Source: Puccinellia tenuiflora | Lineage: Eukaryota > Streptophyta > Magnoliopsida > Poales > Poaceae | DNA: 64,000 nucleotides | Direction of reading: 5' to 3' | Assembly: GCA_012064385.1 (NCBI GenBank) | Contig: QRDG01000129.1 | Location: forward strand, 1,911,015 to 1,975,014 | Shown here: positions 27,901 through 39,198 of the stretch, one piece after another | How the letters are laid out: each line of letters starts with the position of its first letter | Position numbering within the stretch: position 1 is the stretch's first letter | The notes under the pieces: model-generated | What the model saw: the letters and a program-made list of their open reading frames with translations, nothing else | What the model was told of the DNA's origin: nothing | The model's database searches: none | Translations under genes and position numbers: made by a program

Positions 27901-28275
27901 TGTTAAGATCCCTTAGGATCATCTAGGTTAGATCAGATCGGTAGAACAGAGAGATGAGAGAGGATCGAGGTACCTTCTCCTCTAGCAAAACGCACCCGGA
28001 GTGCCGGCCATGGTGGAGGTGGCCGGCGATGGCAGAGAGTGGCGGCGGAGGTGGTGCTTCCCGTCGCTACTGCCAAAACCCTAGATCGGTAGGGGGTGTC
28101 GGTGGGGAGCCTGGCGCACGGTTGAACCTCGTACTGAGTGCCGCCAGCCCCCACCTCTTTATATAGGCAGCGCGACAGGGGCCCACCAACCTTGGTTTGG
28201 TTGGGCGCCCCCGATCAGGGCGCGATCATGGGGTCACGGTGCGTCGTTGGACTCACGCGTGTGGAGATCAACCTA
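27901..28275 (-). repeat. 5' LTR of the Copia element (minus strand)
   Basis: 375 bp, near-identical to 21771-22145. On the minus strand it begins TAGGTTG right after the TSD, whereas the other LTR is preceded by TGT. Either the first three bases were lost or the true terminus is not the usual TG. Confidence 0.88.
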
Positions 28276-28280
28276 GATAT

Positions 28281-30224
28281 TCCTCTCTATGTGCTTCCGG
28301 TGTTACACCGAAATGCCTAGCTAATTTGTTTTCAGATAAAAATCGTCTATCGTGAGGCGAGAAACTACACAACTTGGTACTCTGGACTTTCTTTTGCTGT
28401 GCCTCTGCGGGTGAACTCTATTTCGCTGTTTCTAGCTTCTCTGGGTTGCTAGTACTAGTTCCTACGAATGTCTATCAGGATGTCATCTTGTGTACCATAT
28501 TGTCCTTTTTTTTAGCTTGTGTATCTTTTTTTTTCCTCTCCTCACCGATGCTCTGCTTGTACATGAAGAAGAAACGCCACGCTCGCAGGTGCGGTGCCAC
28601 CCTTTTCAGGTCCCGACCGGTTACCAGACGAATTTGAAAACCAAAATTCAGAAATTCAAAAAAAATGGTTAAATTTTGGTAATTGTTTTGTCAAAATACG
28701 TTAAAATTCAAAATTTTCAAAAATTTCGGGATTTTTTGTCCGGTATGACCATTTCCCGGGGGTGCTCGGGATATGCGGTTACCGACCGGTAACTGGAAAT
28801 CCCGCCCGGTTACCCAAACCATGATCAGGATGTCATCTTGTGTACCATATTGTCCTTTTTTTAGCTTGTGTATCTTTTTTTTTTCTCTCCTCACCGATGC
28901 TCTGCTTGTACACGAAGAAGAAACGCCACGCTCGCAGGTGCGGTGCCACCCTTTTCAGGTCCCGCCGCAACTCCTCGAGAGCGTCATGCTCACTGTTTCA
29001 GTTCACCGTGTGATGAATCTCAACGCGTGACACAGGCTGGCGCACACATGTCCGCGTCGATCGTGAATTATGTGTGTGCTTAAGGTCCTCAACGAAGAAA
29101 GACAAGCATTAATGTGGTGCCAAGCATGGCTGCTTAAGTCATTAGCTAAACAAATTTGTTCTTCAAACGAAGAAAGACACCGAGTCAGATTTGTGTTCCT
29201 GTTCCTAATAAACCGGAATACTCTATTCCTTACAATAGGATTGCAATCCAGAATTGACAACTAGAGCTGCAGTCGCATGGCAGAATTTTACGTCGCTCGC
29301 AGTGTACACGAATAGAACAAATAAGATATCATGGAAAGTGTATACAAGCGCGAGAAACTGAGCTTTTTGTCATGGTAAACTAACGGCAACTCTCTCCGCG
29401 TCTTCAGGCAAGAAATGGGCCTGCACCATTTCGCGTCCCAATACCTCTCAGGCCTAGGGAAATGAACTAAGAAGCGATCGAATAGGGCAACTCCATGCGT
29501 ACTCTCCATAGTTTCATGGAGAACAAGGGTAACCAGTAACCCCTAAAATTCAATTGATTCCACATCTCTCTTAGTCTTGCAAGGTGAAGTGAGGTATATA
29601 TAGGAGCGACTAGCTAGGCAGCAGTGGCACGTCGAGGACTTTACGCGAGGGTAGACCGGTAATATAATGAAGTTTCAATTTTAATTTTTGGCTGAGTTGG
29701 TACCATTTTATGATATATAGGCTGTTGGGAAATCTCAGTGCAGCTAGATGGCCTCCCGTCCACCCCATAGGTCCTTTCCTGCTGGGCAGAAAGATCGAGC
29801 AGGGTGCTAGACTGCTAGGTGAGTTCTGCCTCAGTTGATGGGCTACGATGAAGGATAAATACTCATTTCTAATCATTCTTCTCGAGTTACCTACTACTCC
29901 ACTATTCGTGTCTGCGTATATATATGTTCTGCAATTAGGCCTTGAACCAGGCATTTGGGTGATCTGATATCGTACAAGCTTAAAACATTACACATATTAA
30001 TAATAGAAATAATGATAATACTAATAATAAATAGTCGTGTCCTCTTGCACCACAAAGGCAGTACAATATTTTCAACGTGGAGATGTCATTTTCAAGAAAT
30101 GATAATTTTAGTACAACATTACACGTTTGCGAGTATAACATTTTTTACATGAAGATGTCATTTTCAAGAAAGAATAATATTTTTTAATGCTCTAAGCTAG
30201 CAAAAGTAATAACCTCATCTACTC
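28281..30224. other. Gene-free stretch with direct repeats
   Basis: No gene is supported. It contains a 142-bp direct repeat (28474-28615 and 28824-28964) and a shorter tandem pair near 30065-30175 (gatgtcattttcaagaaa twice). The ORFs here, such as 29610-29954 minus, show no motif. Confidence 0.45.
28474..28964. repeat. 142-bp direct repeats flanking a 208-bp insert
   Basis: atcaggatgtcatcttgtg to ttttcaggtcccg is present twice, nearly identical. The insert between them (28616-28823) begins accggttaccag and ends ggttacccaaaccatg, which are weakly inverted, and it is rich in accggttac motifs. Confidence 0.75.
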
Positions 30225-30480
30225 TGGTCTGGTCGACTGGCCGTGTATTAGATTCTGCTACTGTGATCTATTATTATGTTTGGTGTTCTCTACAACCTTC
30301 CACTGCGGCCCAACAACTTTGGATGAACTGTGATATATGAATAAGTGAGCCCTGAACATTGTGTAATTTGCATGTGTCATTCTACCATATCCGTCATATT
30401 GTCTTTTGGGATTTTGTTCTAAAGTTTCCAATGCTATTTCCTTGTTAACGGCTGATCATTGCTACTGCAGTCTATGTGAT
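30225..30480 (+). pseudogene. Second relic of a polyubiquitin 3' UTR
   Basis: tctggtctgg, caactttggatgaactgtg, atgaataagtgagccctgaacattgtgtaat and then cattctaccatatc follow the polyubiquitin trailer in order. This is the closest match to the functional 3' UTR around the poly(A) signal. No ubiquitin coding sequence is nearby. Confidence 0.72.
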
Positions 30481-31369
30481 TTCGGTCGTTCTTTTGATTT
30501 TGATATCTTAGAGCATCCCCGGTCGCGATCCAATAGCCCACCAATAGGGTTATTGGGTGCGTTGGACAAAAAACTACGCCCAGCCACGCACCCATAGCGC
30601 CCTTTCATCCGACACTACCAGCCTGGCAACGTCGCATAGGGAGCTGCTTGGTAGTGCCCGACAAAGCCATTGTTGACGCCACCGTTCCCCACGCCATGGC
30701 CGCCACGCGTACCCAAGAGAAGGGAAAAAGGGTGACGCCACACATGTGTGCTAGCTACTTCTTGTTTTTATTTTATTTTATTTTAGTAAAAGGGTCTTCT
30801 TCCCACTGATGTTATGATGTTGCTGTTGGATGGATGTGGGCTCTTGAGTAATCACTCCAGCACTTCAATTCGCATCTTGAATTGTATTCCTAGTGGTGAC
30901 AGGCATGCAAGAATCTAACGACTCATTTGGTCTTGTATCCAACCCAAAAGAAAGGATATAAACGTCACCGAGAATCTCTGGATTAACATGTTTTTGAAAC
31001 GTCAAAAAATTCCAAACAAAAATTGTGATGACTATCTCGATGTTTTATGTGCGCACGTCAAGTTTCAGGTAGAACCGACATTTTTTGTGGTCTGTGTAAA
31101 AAACACAAAACAAAATATCTTGTAGAAAGCACTTTTTAGCACCAAGTTTTTTTATATACACGGCGGAAAAAATGTCAGTTTTTTGTGAAACGACTTCGTA
31201 AGATCATAGAATGTCGAGATGTATTTTTCACGTGAAAAATAGTCCGCTTCGTTTCGGTCCAGCCACCCGGCGAGGCCTCGCTCGTTCCGTCAGAACTTAT
31301 CCGCCCTTATATGAATTTGGATCACAATAAAACAACATCATTCTTGTAAAATTCTCACTTTGCACGAGA
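30481..31369. other. Gene-free stretch
   Basis: No gene is seen. 30510-30720 is a GC-rich patch starting gagcatccccgg, a phrase typical of MITE-like ends, but I could not define an element. 30990-31290 is AT-rich with ttttttgtg-type phrases. Confidence 0.35.
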
Positions 31370-31660
31370 CATGTAGTTGCTAAATATTTGTTTGTCCGAT
31401 CACAATCTATGTATCTATTTTGATCGCCCATGTAGAGATGTACAAGTTTTTTTAAGAGAAAAGTAAAGATACAGAGCGATCAATTGGGTCACTGGCTCAA
31501 CCCACCAAATGGGCGCCATTGGGTCAGCCCCAAACGAGGCCAGTGAAGCCAGGAATCGTTTACTCATAGGTTTTCTCCAATCAACCTTTATAACTCTAAA
31601 AAAAATCAACGTAGCCTAGGCCTACCGGCATCAATTCCAACTCTTGCCGTTACTCACTAA
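31370..31660. repeat. Segment F1 (duplicated at 37130-37870)
   Basis: gtagagatgtacaa, ggtcactggc, gcgccattgggtcagccccaaacga, ggtgaagccagga and tagcctaggcct occur in the same order as in 37190-37840. This copy lacks the SINE and the Stowaway present in the other, so it shows the empty sites. Confidence 0.75.
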
Positions 31661-31779
31661 TCATTCCGCGTCGTATCACATCCTCGGAACCCCATCTTTT
31701 CTGGCGCGGCGCTGGCTACTGTTCAACCATAGTCCTCCATACCCCGAAGTCCAAACCAAACTAGGTCCTGATAAATAGT

Positions 31780-32330
31780 TTGTGTTGCCGAAGCAGCAAA
31801 TGAGCGGATGAATGATATTGCCCACGGATGGGTCAGCCCACAATAAACAATGCGTCGTAGGGGCCATGGCAGATTAGGAAAACGGGCCAAACCAGCAGGG
31901 CCCCTGATGGTCCCATAGAACAGATCCCAGACGCCCAAAGATCGTCCCATTCCCATCCTCATGTAAACTACCTGCTGCCTGTGTACTTTCTACCTCTCTC
32001 CTGATGCCTACCATCCCCATCAAGTAGCTAGCATCACGAGCTTGCTAGTGAAAACAACAACAAATCAATTGGTGCTAGTTCTTTAAACGCTGGAAATTAA
32101 CATCTTAAAAAGAAGTTTGGGGAGGGAGGTTGTGTATATATGCATGCGGCAGTTCAACTTTAGAATTTCGGTAATAAAGATGAGAGATTAGATGGCGTGG
32201 AGAACATGGATCACGTACAATATTAGGTGCAGAGAGTTATTCCTATTGCGGCTTACAGTTAAGATGCACAAGAAATGAATGCAACAAGAGGATCTGGTGA
32301 GACGGAGAATTAGGCGATTCTATCAATGAA
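31780..32330 (+). repeat. Upstream module copy E
   Basis: Matches 2205-2640 (copy B) nearly throughout and the 3' half of copies A, C and D. There is no polyubiquitin coding sequence downstream. Confidence 0.72.
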
Positions 32331-32805
32331 GAACTATATATGGAATACTGGTGTTTCGGTGAGAAAGGCTTGGAACTCCAAGGCATGTCGGCCGCTTGGG
32401 TGATACGGGCAGCGACTAGGGTTCCCTACGCCACCACGCTCTCCTCCCTTCCCCTTCCTGGTCGCCACCGAAGGAGGACGCCGGGCAAGCTCGCACGGCC
32501 GCCGGTGATGGTGGCGGCCAGGAGCTCACTGTTCCATGCCTCACACGGCAGGCTGCAATATTTAGGATGGCGGCCCTGGCTGGTGAGGTGACGGCGTCTA
32601 GGCGGCACGCGTCGTAGGTTCTGGTGTCCGGCGCCCTTGGTTGCTCGGGCGGCAAGGCGACGACAGCGGACATCACGACACATGTTCTTCTCTAGCTCCG
32701 GCTCCAGATATGATGGTATGGCCCCTTTCCCTTCTTTATAGATCATTCCTCCCCATCCTTCGTGCGGCACGGCGGTCTCGTTCGTCGTCACCCGTGTTGG
32801 CGTGG
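32331..32805. other. GC-rich DNA left of the solo LTR
   Basis: Joined to 36476-37010 after removing the LTR, this gives about 1 kb of GC-rich sequence resembling the LINE-like element at 7044-8471 (shared gtcgtgttct-cttg-agacg phrase). The ORFs on both strands are not convincing genes. Confidence 0.4.
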
Positions 32806-35800
32806 TGTAACGCCCCCGGGATCGGTACTATGTAGATTTGAGCGTTTTAACCAAATCCGCATAATAACGATCCTAGTACGCCCACTAAGCATAACGTGCA
32901 CGTCGCAACACACACGTTATGCGGGTGGAATTGTGATAACATTATAACAGTTCTCGATGGAACCCACAAAAGAACATATACAACAATGACTCACCGAGTC
33001 AAGAGCAAAGATACATTACAAAGATCTAAATAACAACAGAAGCGAAATAGTATCCGGCTACGGATAAGAATACAAATGTGGACTAAGAGTCCTGAAGATA
33101 AACGAAGGCACCATATCCCTGCCCAAGCCGGAGGGATTACCAAACTAACGTCGTCTGACTTCAAACCTGTCGGCTGCATTGGAATAGCAGCCCCGAAGGG
33201 GTCAGTACTATAAACATTACTAGCAAGGAATACTCACAAGATATCAAAGCTGAAGTTCCGGGAAAAGAGGGTTAGCGATTGAACAGGCCCGGGCGAATGG
33301 GTGTGCTGAGTGTACCGGCTGAACAGGGCCCATATTTTTTGGGGGCCCATTTATCCTGCCGACCGCAGCCTCAGTTCTGCACAGAGGCAACAGGTTCATA
33401 TGCGTAGCCGGCCGATCGAACTTGCTGCGGCCATTTTTGTTGGGGAAAAAGTGAAACGTTTTGGAGTTGGTTCGATCGCAAGACTTTCAAGTAAATGATT
33501 AGACCGACGAGCCAACCGCGCTAGCTACCGTTTGTGTAAAAATTGCAGGTTTATGCTTTAAATGCAACATTATAATTGATGGCGATAACAAGGAGATGCC
33601 CTAATTAAAATTTTGCACATGGCCCCAAATTTTGCCGGCCAGCCCTGCGATTGAAGCGGCGGCAAGCAGCTCTAACAACTGATAGAGACACGTTACAACT
33701 TTCGACTAAAAGAGACAAGGGATGAGAGCGCACAAGGAACCAACGATATACTAACACCAAACATAACCCAGCTAATTCCTTACCAGCCCGTTTAAATGAC
33801 GAGTACTAAGCCCAAAGGCACTCACACAGTTGACAAATTTTATGAGTTATTTATTCATGTAATCTATCTTACTAGTCAAGTTATAATTATAAGGTGCAAC
33901 TTGTTTATGATCTTTTAGCCAACGCATTTCACCAAGTCGTACATAACCACGGACACGGCTTTTCGAAAAGATTTCACCCTGCAGGGATGCACCAATGAAC
34001 CCACACGCATCGAAACACTCGCTTATAAGTGTACCGGTGGAGCGTTCGACGCAACACTTCCCTTCTCTATAAACAAGTCCAGGTAGCTACCTAGCTAGAT
34101 TGGATCCGCCTTGAAAGTCCGGCCGAAGCTCCGAGGCGGACCTAGCCGATGTGAGAACGGCTTCGGGAGAAACACTCATACGATTGCCCTCCGTCCACAT
34201 GCGGTTAACGCCCGGTCCGCAAGCCCTGCCGTAAAGTAACCATGTAACTATCATCATCATACCTGCTCATCAATATCGTCGTACGCGCGCAAATGGAAAC
34301 ACCCAAACTACTTGTGGCACCTGGACAAGTTTGAGGATCTGGTAATAGGTTGCGGGGAGCCCCATATAAAACTCCCACATATGGTTAGTGCGCTCAGTCT
34401 TGGATCAGCGGAAAAGAACTCGGGTGCTAGGCGACACTAGCAGAACAAAACACCACGATTGGCCTTCCGCCGGTGTCTTATCTTCATTAATTATTCCCAT
34501 CGCAACAGAAATTAAAGATTATCATTTTAGTTGAGCCTAGCTATCATATTAAAAACAAGACTATATAAAGAGATAACAGGACTCAAGCAAAGCACCTAAG
34601 CATGCACTATGACTCGCAAGGCTAACAAGGTAAACAAACAACAGGTTGATAGGATGTGGAGGGTGTGGCTTATCATGGCAGCAAGGTAAACATGTAGATA
34701 GGATCGAAACACAAGCATCGTAACATAAGGCTAGCAAGTAACAAAAGATAGGAGTAAGAGACAGAAACCAAGCGTGGATAGCAAGTGAGTATAACTTGCC
34801 TGCAATCCGGTAGAGGTAGCAGAACCTGTCGTTGCTCACATCAACTCAACGTCATATTTCCGAAGAAGCAACGAACACTGGGCAACGGGACAGGTGCATT
34901 TTACTCTACAGCAAAAGAACCGGCATGTGGATGACATGTATGCATGACAAATTAAATGTGATCCAATTTTATCCCTAACACATGGCAAATCATTTTAAAT
35001 AAGATCGGTGCACAATATAAATGCACCGGACAAACCCCGTAATTAAATTAGTTGATTTAATTCGACTAAATGAATAAAGGTGCGATGTTAATTAATTATG
35101 CATGATTTGAGATAAGATACGCATATAGGTATATAGGGATAGGGTTGGGGTCACACATCGGATCAGGGGTCTTCGAATTCGGAGTGGAAGTAGACGACAT
35201 CGTCGAAGTAGTCGAAGTAGTCATTCCGTCCGCAGTCGAGGTAGTCGACGTCGGTGAAGTAGTCGTACTCGGGTCGTCGTCGTACGGGCACTGGTAGTCA
35301 TCATGGTGGCGGACCTTGGCGTTCCGGGCTTCGGGGTCGACGCCGGTTTTCACGATGTCGGGGTACTCGGTCTCCGAGGTACACGGCGGTCGTCGTATCG
35401 GACTTGTTGTATCCACATCGGTCGGGTCTTCGGCTTCACGGCACGCACGAAGTCCGCCGGCACAAGCGGACATCGAGGCGGAGAACTTGGCGGTTCCGAT
35501 GTCGGGAAAAATCTTGGCGTTCCGGTGCGCGGCATCGGGAAGACCTTGCGTCGGGAACGGGAACACGACAGGAAAATGGGAGACATCGGGGACGAGAAAC
35601 ACGACACGACAGCCAGGACACGGCGCCAGAGACACGGGCAGCACGTCACGGAGACGGAAACGGCACGGGACAGCAGGGAGGATGCCCGTCTGGGGACTGT
35701 TCGGACGAGAAAAAGGCCGGAGCCTGTGCGGGCGCTGGCGAGGCGGTGTAGCACGACGGCCACGGGGACAAGCAGGAGAGGCGGCCGCGGGAGGAAGAGG

Positions 35801-36470
35801 AGGACGATGCCACAGCGGGAAGGGAACGAGCTGACGCGGGGCACTCGAGGGAGTGGGAGCGCGAACGAGGTCGGCGTCGAGGGGGCGACGGAGCGCAGGG
35901 CGGAGGAGAGAGGGAGGGGCAGGGCAGCGTGGCTGGCCGGAGGGAGTTGGCCGGGAGGCGAGGTCGACTGGTGGTGGTGGTGCACGGGGGGGGGGGGGAG
36001 AGCAAGGGAGCTCGGGATGGGGAAGAGAGGAGAGAGGAAGGAGAGAGAAAAGGGATAAGGTCAGGGACCTAAAAGAAAAATTCAGGGGACTTGGTTGTGA
36101 GGTGGAAGGGCACAGTTACAAAAAGAGAAAAGAGGGAGAGGGTGGCTGCTAGAGGCAGGGGGTAGGAATAGAAAAGGACCAAGGAGAAACCCTAGGGTTT
36201 GGAGGTTAGGTAGGCTTGGGCCGGTTTGGGCTACTCTCTCTCAATTCTCAAAACATTTTCTTTTGCAAAACAATTTTGGCAATTAATTTTTGAAAATGGA
36301 GACGACGGTCTCGGTAAAACTTTTCCAACAATTTTAGCAAAATAAAATAGGGTTTATTAAAAATAGTTTTTGTTGCAAAAAATATGTGATGCGCATGATG
36401 CTGATGTCATGATGATGCAAAAAGAAAAACAAATAAATTCTAATTTGGGGGAAAACCCCGGGACATTACA
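32806..36470 (-). mobile_element. Solo LTR, 3.67 kb, with TSD cgtgg
   Basis: It runs from TGTAACGCCCCCGGG to CCCGGGACATTACA, with cgtgg at 32801-32805 and 36471-36475. A second LTR, primer site and pol are absent, so it is read as a solo LTR left by recombination. On the minus strand it opens TGTAATGTCCCGGGG followed by a T-rich segment with gcatcatcatgacatc, a start seen in large Gypsy LTRs. The GC-rich ORFs at 35300-36060 on both strands are within the LTR and carry no recognisable domain. A 324-bp hAT-like insert lies at 33324-33647. Confidence 0.75.
33324..33647. mobile_element. Small hAT-like element in the solo LTR
   Basis: The left end, cagggcccatattttttgggg, and the right end, cccc-aaattttgccggccagccctg, are imperfect inverted repeats starting CAGGG. 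The flanking octamers cggctgaa (33316-33323) and cgattgaa (33648-33655) match at 6 of 8 positions, as expected for an aged 8-bp hAT target duplication. Confidence 0.6.
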
Positions 36471-36475
36471 CGTGG

Positions 36476-37010
36476 GATCGGTGGTTCAGGTACGGGTCCG
36501 TGGGAAACCCCTGGCCGGCTGATCCAGCCCTGGCAGTGCCGACGCCCAATGGCGTCGCTTTCCTCCTTAGAGGTGTAGTTGTGGACCCTACCTCACACCC
36601 CCTCCCGAGCGAATGCTCAAAATCCGTTGTGGATTGGGCGTCGTCGTCGCTATTCGCGTCGTGTTCTACTTGGAGACGCTGTTTGGGGATGTTGTGGTCT
36701 CGGCTTTTCGGGTGAGTGGTGTCTTTGGTACGGTGGTGTGGTTCCAGCGACGGTGGCATTTGTTTTCTATCCTGCAGGTCTGACGTCTTCTTTGGTGGTG
36801 CCATTCGAGCGGCGATGCGTGGCTCTGCCTCAGCGGGTCGACGCCTTCAATCCGGGGCGGAAGGGGATAGGGTTCTCCTTCCTGGTGGCAAGGACATGGT
36901 TGTGGAGGCGTCAACATCGGGTCGAATTTTCTTTGTCGTCAATTTGGGTTCTATGAGCACTTGTTCTTCAATATTTTTCAGAGAACACAATTGTGGGGCC
37001 TGCTGAGCCT
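36476..37010. other. GC-rich DNA right of the solo LTR
   Basis: Continuation of 32331-32805. Related in wording to the LINE-like element at 7044-8471; no gene is supported. Confidence 0.4.
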
Positions 37011-37242
37011 AATATCGGAAGCACACATCTCAGCCATAAGATGAAATTATATCGGTTCCTCTCCTAATACTAGTAGAAGTACCGTAAAAGACACCATGTG
37101 TGACAAATATGCAAACCAGATTGAATCAAATGCATCGATTGATTCGTGGAAATTCTAACTTTGCACAATGCATGTGCTTCCGTGTAGAGATATACAATAT
37201 TTTTTTTAGTGAAATTTAGAGATACGAGACATCCAATTAATT

Positions 37243-37553
37243 GAGAACCAACCTTTGGTTGGATGGTTAGGAGAGTGGTTGTATTCCCAGCCTACCAGAG
37301 TTCAAACCCCGGGTTTGACATGGTATTTCTCATATTAGCCGGAATATTCTTCACTGCCGGGCGACGTTCCCGTCGATAGCGAGTAGCCTGTGGGACTTCG
37401 TCAATCTCAAGTTCTCAACACCTTATCCGCCGGCTCAGTATATGGGAGGTACTCATAGATGTAGCGTATGCGTGCGTGCATTCATATGGGTGAGTGTAGA
37501 CATGTGTATGTGAACACGTGTGTTGTACACTTGTATTGTGTTTCGTAAAAAAG
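37243..37553 (+). mobile_element. tRNA-derived SINE
   Basis: Near the 5' end are tRNA-like RNA polymerase III promoter boxes: A box tggttaggagagtgg (about 37264) and B box gagttcaaacccc (about 37298). The tail reads gggtgagtgtagacatg, tgtattgtgtttcgtaaaaa. Similar direct repeats, gacatccaattaatt (37228-37242) and gacatatccattaatt (37554-37569), flank it, and the homologous site at about 31478 has no insertion. Confidence 0.8.
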
Positions 37554-37683
37554 GACATATCCATTAATTAGGTCACTGGCCCACCACATAAAATCCGGGC
37601 CATTGGGTCAGCCCCAAACGAGAGCCGGTGAAGCCAGGACTCATTTACACATATATAGATTTTTATTTCACCTAAAAAATATA

Positions 37684-37744
37684 CTTCCTCTGATCCGAAA
37701 AATCTGTTGGGAGTGTATTGACAAGTTGTACGGATCAGAGGGAG
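37684..37744. mobile_element. Short Stowaway MITE
   Basis: cttcctctgatccgaaaa and cggatcagagggag are inverted ends of the Stowaway (Tc1/mariner) consensus. TA dinucleotides flank it. At only 61 bp it is an internally deleted copy. Confidence 0.75.
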
Positions 37745-37899
37745 TATATTTTTACTAGCTATCAAAAAAAAAAAAACACTATCCAATGAATCAACCTTTC
37801 AACTTAAAACAAACTGTATCAAATAGCCTAGGTCTCTCGACGTCAATTCCCACTCAGTCACCGCGAACTGCACCACCACTAGTGGAAACAGGGGTTTCG

Positions 37900-38165
37900 G
37901 TTTGGCCCTTCCGTCCCGGTTCCCTTACGGACCGGTACCAATCATGGCACTAGTCCCGGTCATTGGTCCCAGGGCGCCCGCCAGGACCAGTCCCGGTTCG
38001 TAGGGGACCTACCGTCCCGGTTCGTGTTACGAACCGGTGACAAAGGGATGCGGGAGGAGGCGACAGAGGTGGGACCAGCCCGGACAATGCACTGTCCCGG
38101 TTCTATTTACAGACCGGGACTAATGGAGGGACTTTAGTACCGGTCCTTGTTACGGACCGGGACTA
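37900..38165. repeat. CACTA left subterminal repeats
   Basis: Multiple gtcccggt and accgggac motifs in both orientations, for example gtcccggttcgtgttacgaaccgg near 38015. These are the binding sites expected for the second CACTA protein (TNPA-like). Confidence 0.8.
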
Positions 38166-38500
38166 AATATATTCCTATATCATCTTCCACCCCCCGACCC
38201 GGCCGTGGCCAGGCCGTGGCCATTTTTGAGCTCCGGGTTCATCTCCATTTTCTTAACCCTTGCTCCTCCCAACCACGAGTTCGGCCCCTATTTTCTCCAC
38301 CATTTGTCAAGTTTGGCGGCACCTCATCTACCCGATGGTTAGCACTCCGGTGTTCCTTTTTTAGCTCATTTTGGTGCTACTTAGCAAATTTTATTTTTCT
38401 AGTGCTAGCAAGGTGTTTGATGAAATGCCTAAGTAAGAGATTTCATTTTTTTTACATGCAATTTTAGCTCAAATTAAAGTATAATGTATTGGGTTTACAG

Positions 38501-39024
38501 TTGTCCGGTGACCATCTTTACCATCGTCGATCGCCCGCGCCATCCCGTCGCCGGCACCTCCTCGGTGAGTCTTGTTTTTATCCCTTTTTAACTTATTGAT
38601 ATACTTTAGATGCATGTATATTATCTTACTTTTTTTATATGTATAGTGTGTCATGGTTTTGATATCCGTCCCCGTCGGTCCTCGTCCGGTCTATGACGAT
38701 CCGGATGTCGTTGTTGAACCGGAAATTCCAACCGACCCTATCATCGAGTTTTTTGAAAATGAAATTAATGATTTGAAAGCAAAACTGGAAAGAAGTGAAA
38801 ATCTCCGTCTCCAAACCCTAGAAGAGAAGATGAAATTGGAGCTCCATATTGCCGACATCGTCGATGAGCACAAGATCAAGATGGATGCAATGCGCTTGAA
38901 GATTAGAAAAATTAGAAATTATGCCATTCATAAAGAGGCTTGGTATCATTATGGTGTTGGTTCGATAGTTACCATAGTTGTGATTTTTATCGTATTTGTT
39001 GTTGGGCTTAAATTCTTTAGATAG
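38501..39024 (+). CDS. CACTA cargo: coiled-coil, tail-anchored small protein
   Basis: The main exon holds an ORF from 38653 to 39024 (123 residues, MVLISVPVGPRP...). An upstream exon at 38501-38564 (acag| to ctcg|gtgag) joins 38647 in frame (reads CPVTIFTIVDRP before SSCVMVL), so the true N-terminus lies further left and was not found. Visible parts are an acidic proline-rich start (YDDPDVVVEPEIP), a charged heptad-type helix over about residues 27-90 (ENEINDLKAKLERSENLRLQ...), then one hydrophobic C-terminal segment (GSIVTIVVIFIVFVVGLKFF) ending in Arg. That is the layout of a tail-anchored membrane protein. It is co-oriented with the transposase. Relatives accompany other Triticeae CACTA elements as far as I recall; the function is unknown. 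Confidence 0.7.
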
Positions 39025-39198
39025 TTGTATGTTAGTTTGAACCAATGTATGTGATGAATGTGATGAACTTATTACATTTGGTTATTTGCTCTACTTTGGT
39101 TTGAATGTGATGAACTTATATATTAATTCACTTTATCACTGTTATATATTGAAGAAATAGTGTTAATGATTTTTTATATTTTATTTATATAATGCAGA

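Larger units (their letters stand above)
21771..28275 (-). mobile_element. Copia LTR retrotransposon, defective, with TSD gatat
   Basis: LTR pair 21771-22145 and 27901-28275. TSD gatat stands at 21766-21770 and 28276-28280. Next to the right-hand LTR lies TGGTATCAGAG on the minus strand (27889-27899), the initiator-Met tRNA primer site of Copia elements, so the element reads right to left. Pol relics lie at 22350-23400. The 5' half of pol and gag are not recognisable. A 742-bp MULE-like element sits inside (24654-25395), and 27000-27880 is an unusual GC-rich leader. Confidence 0.88.
37130..37876. repeat. Segment F2 (duplicate of 31370-31660) with two insertions
   Basis: Same order of landmarks as F1, but enlarged by a SINE (37243-37553) and a Stowaway MITE (37684-37744). 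It ends at the left terminus of the CACTA transposon. Confidence 0.75.

Noticed and set aside
27203..27926. 188-residue plus and 162-residue minus ORFs
   Set aside because: GC-rich overlapping frames without motifs in the Copia leader.
35096..36152. Overlapping ORFs up to 251 residues on both strands
   Set aside because: Arg/Gly/Pro-rich in every frame with no motif; they are inside the solo LTR.
37264..37312. Possible tRNA gene
   Set aside because: A and B boxes are present but the cloverleaf is not complete and the sequence continues as a SINE body.
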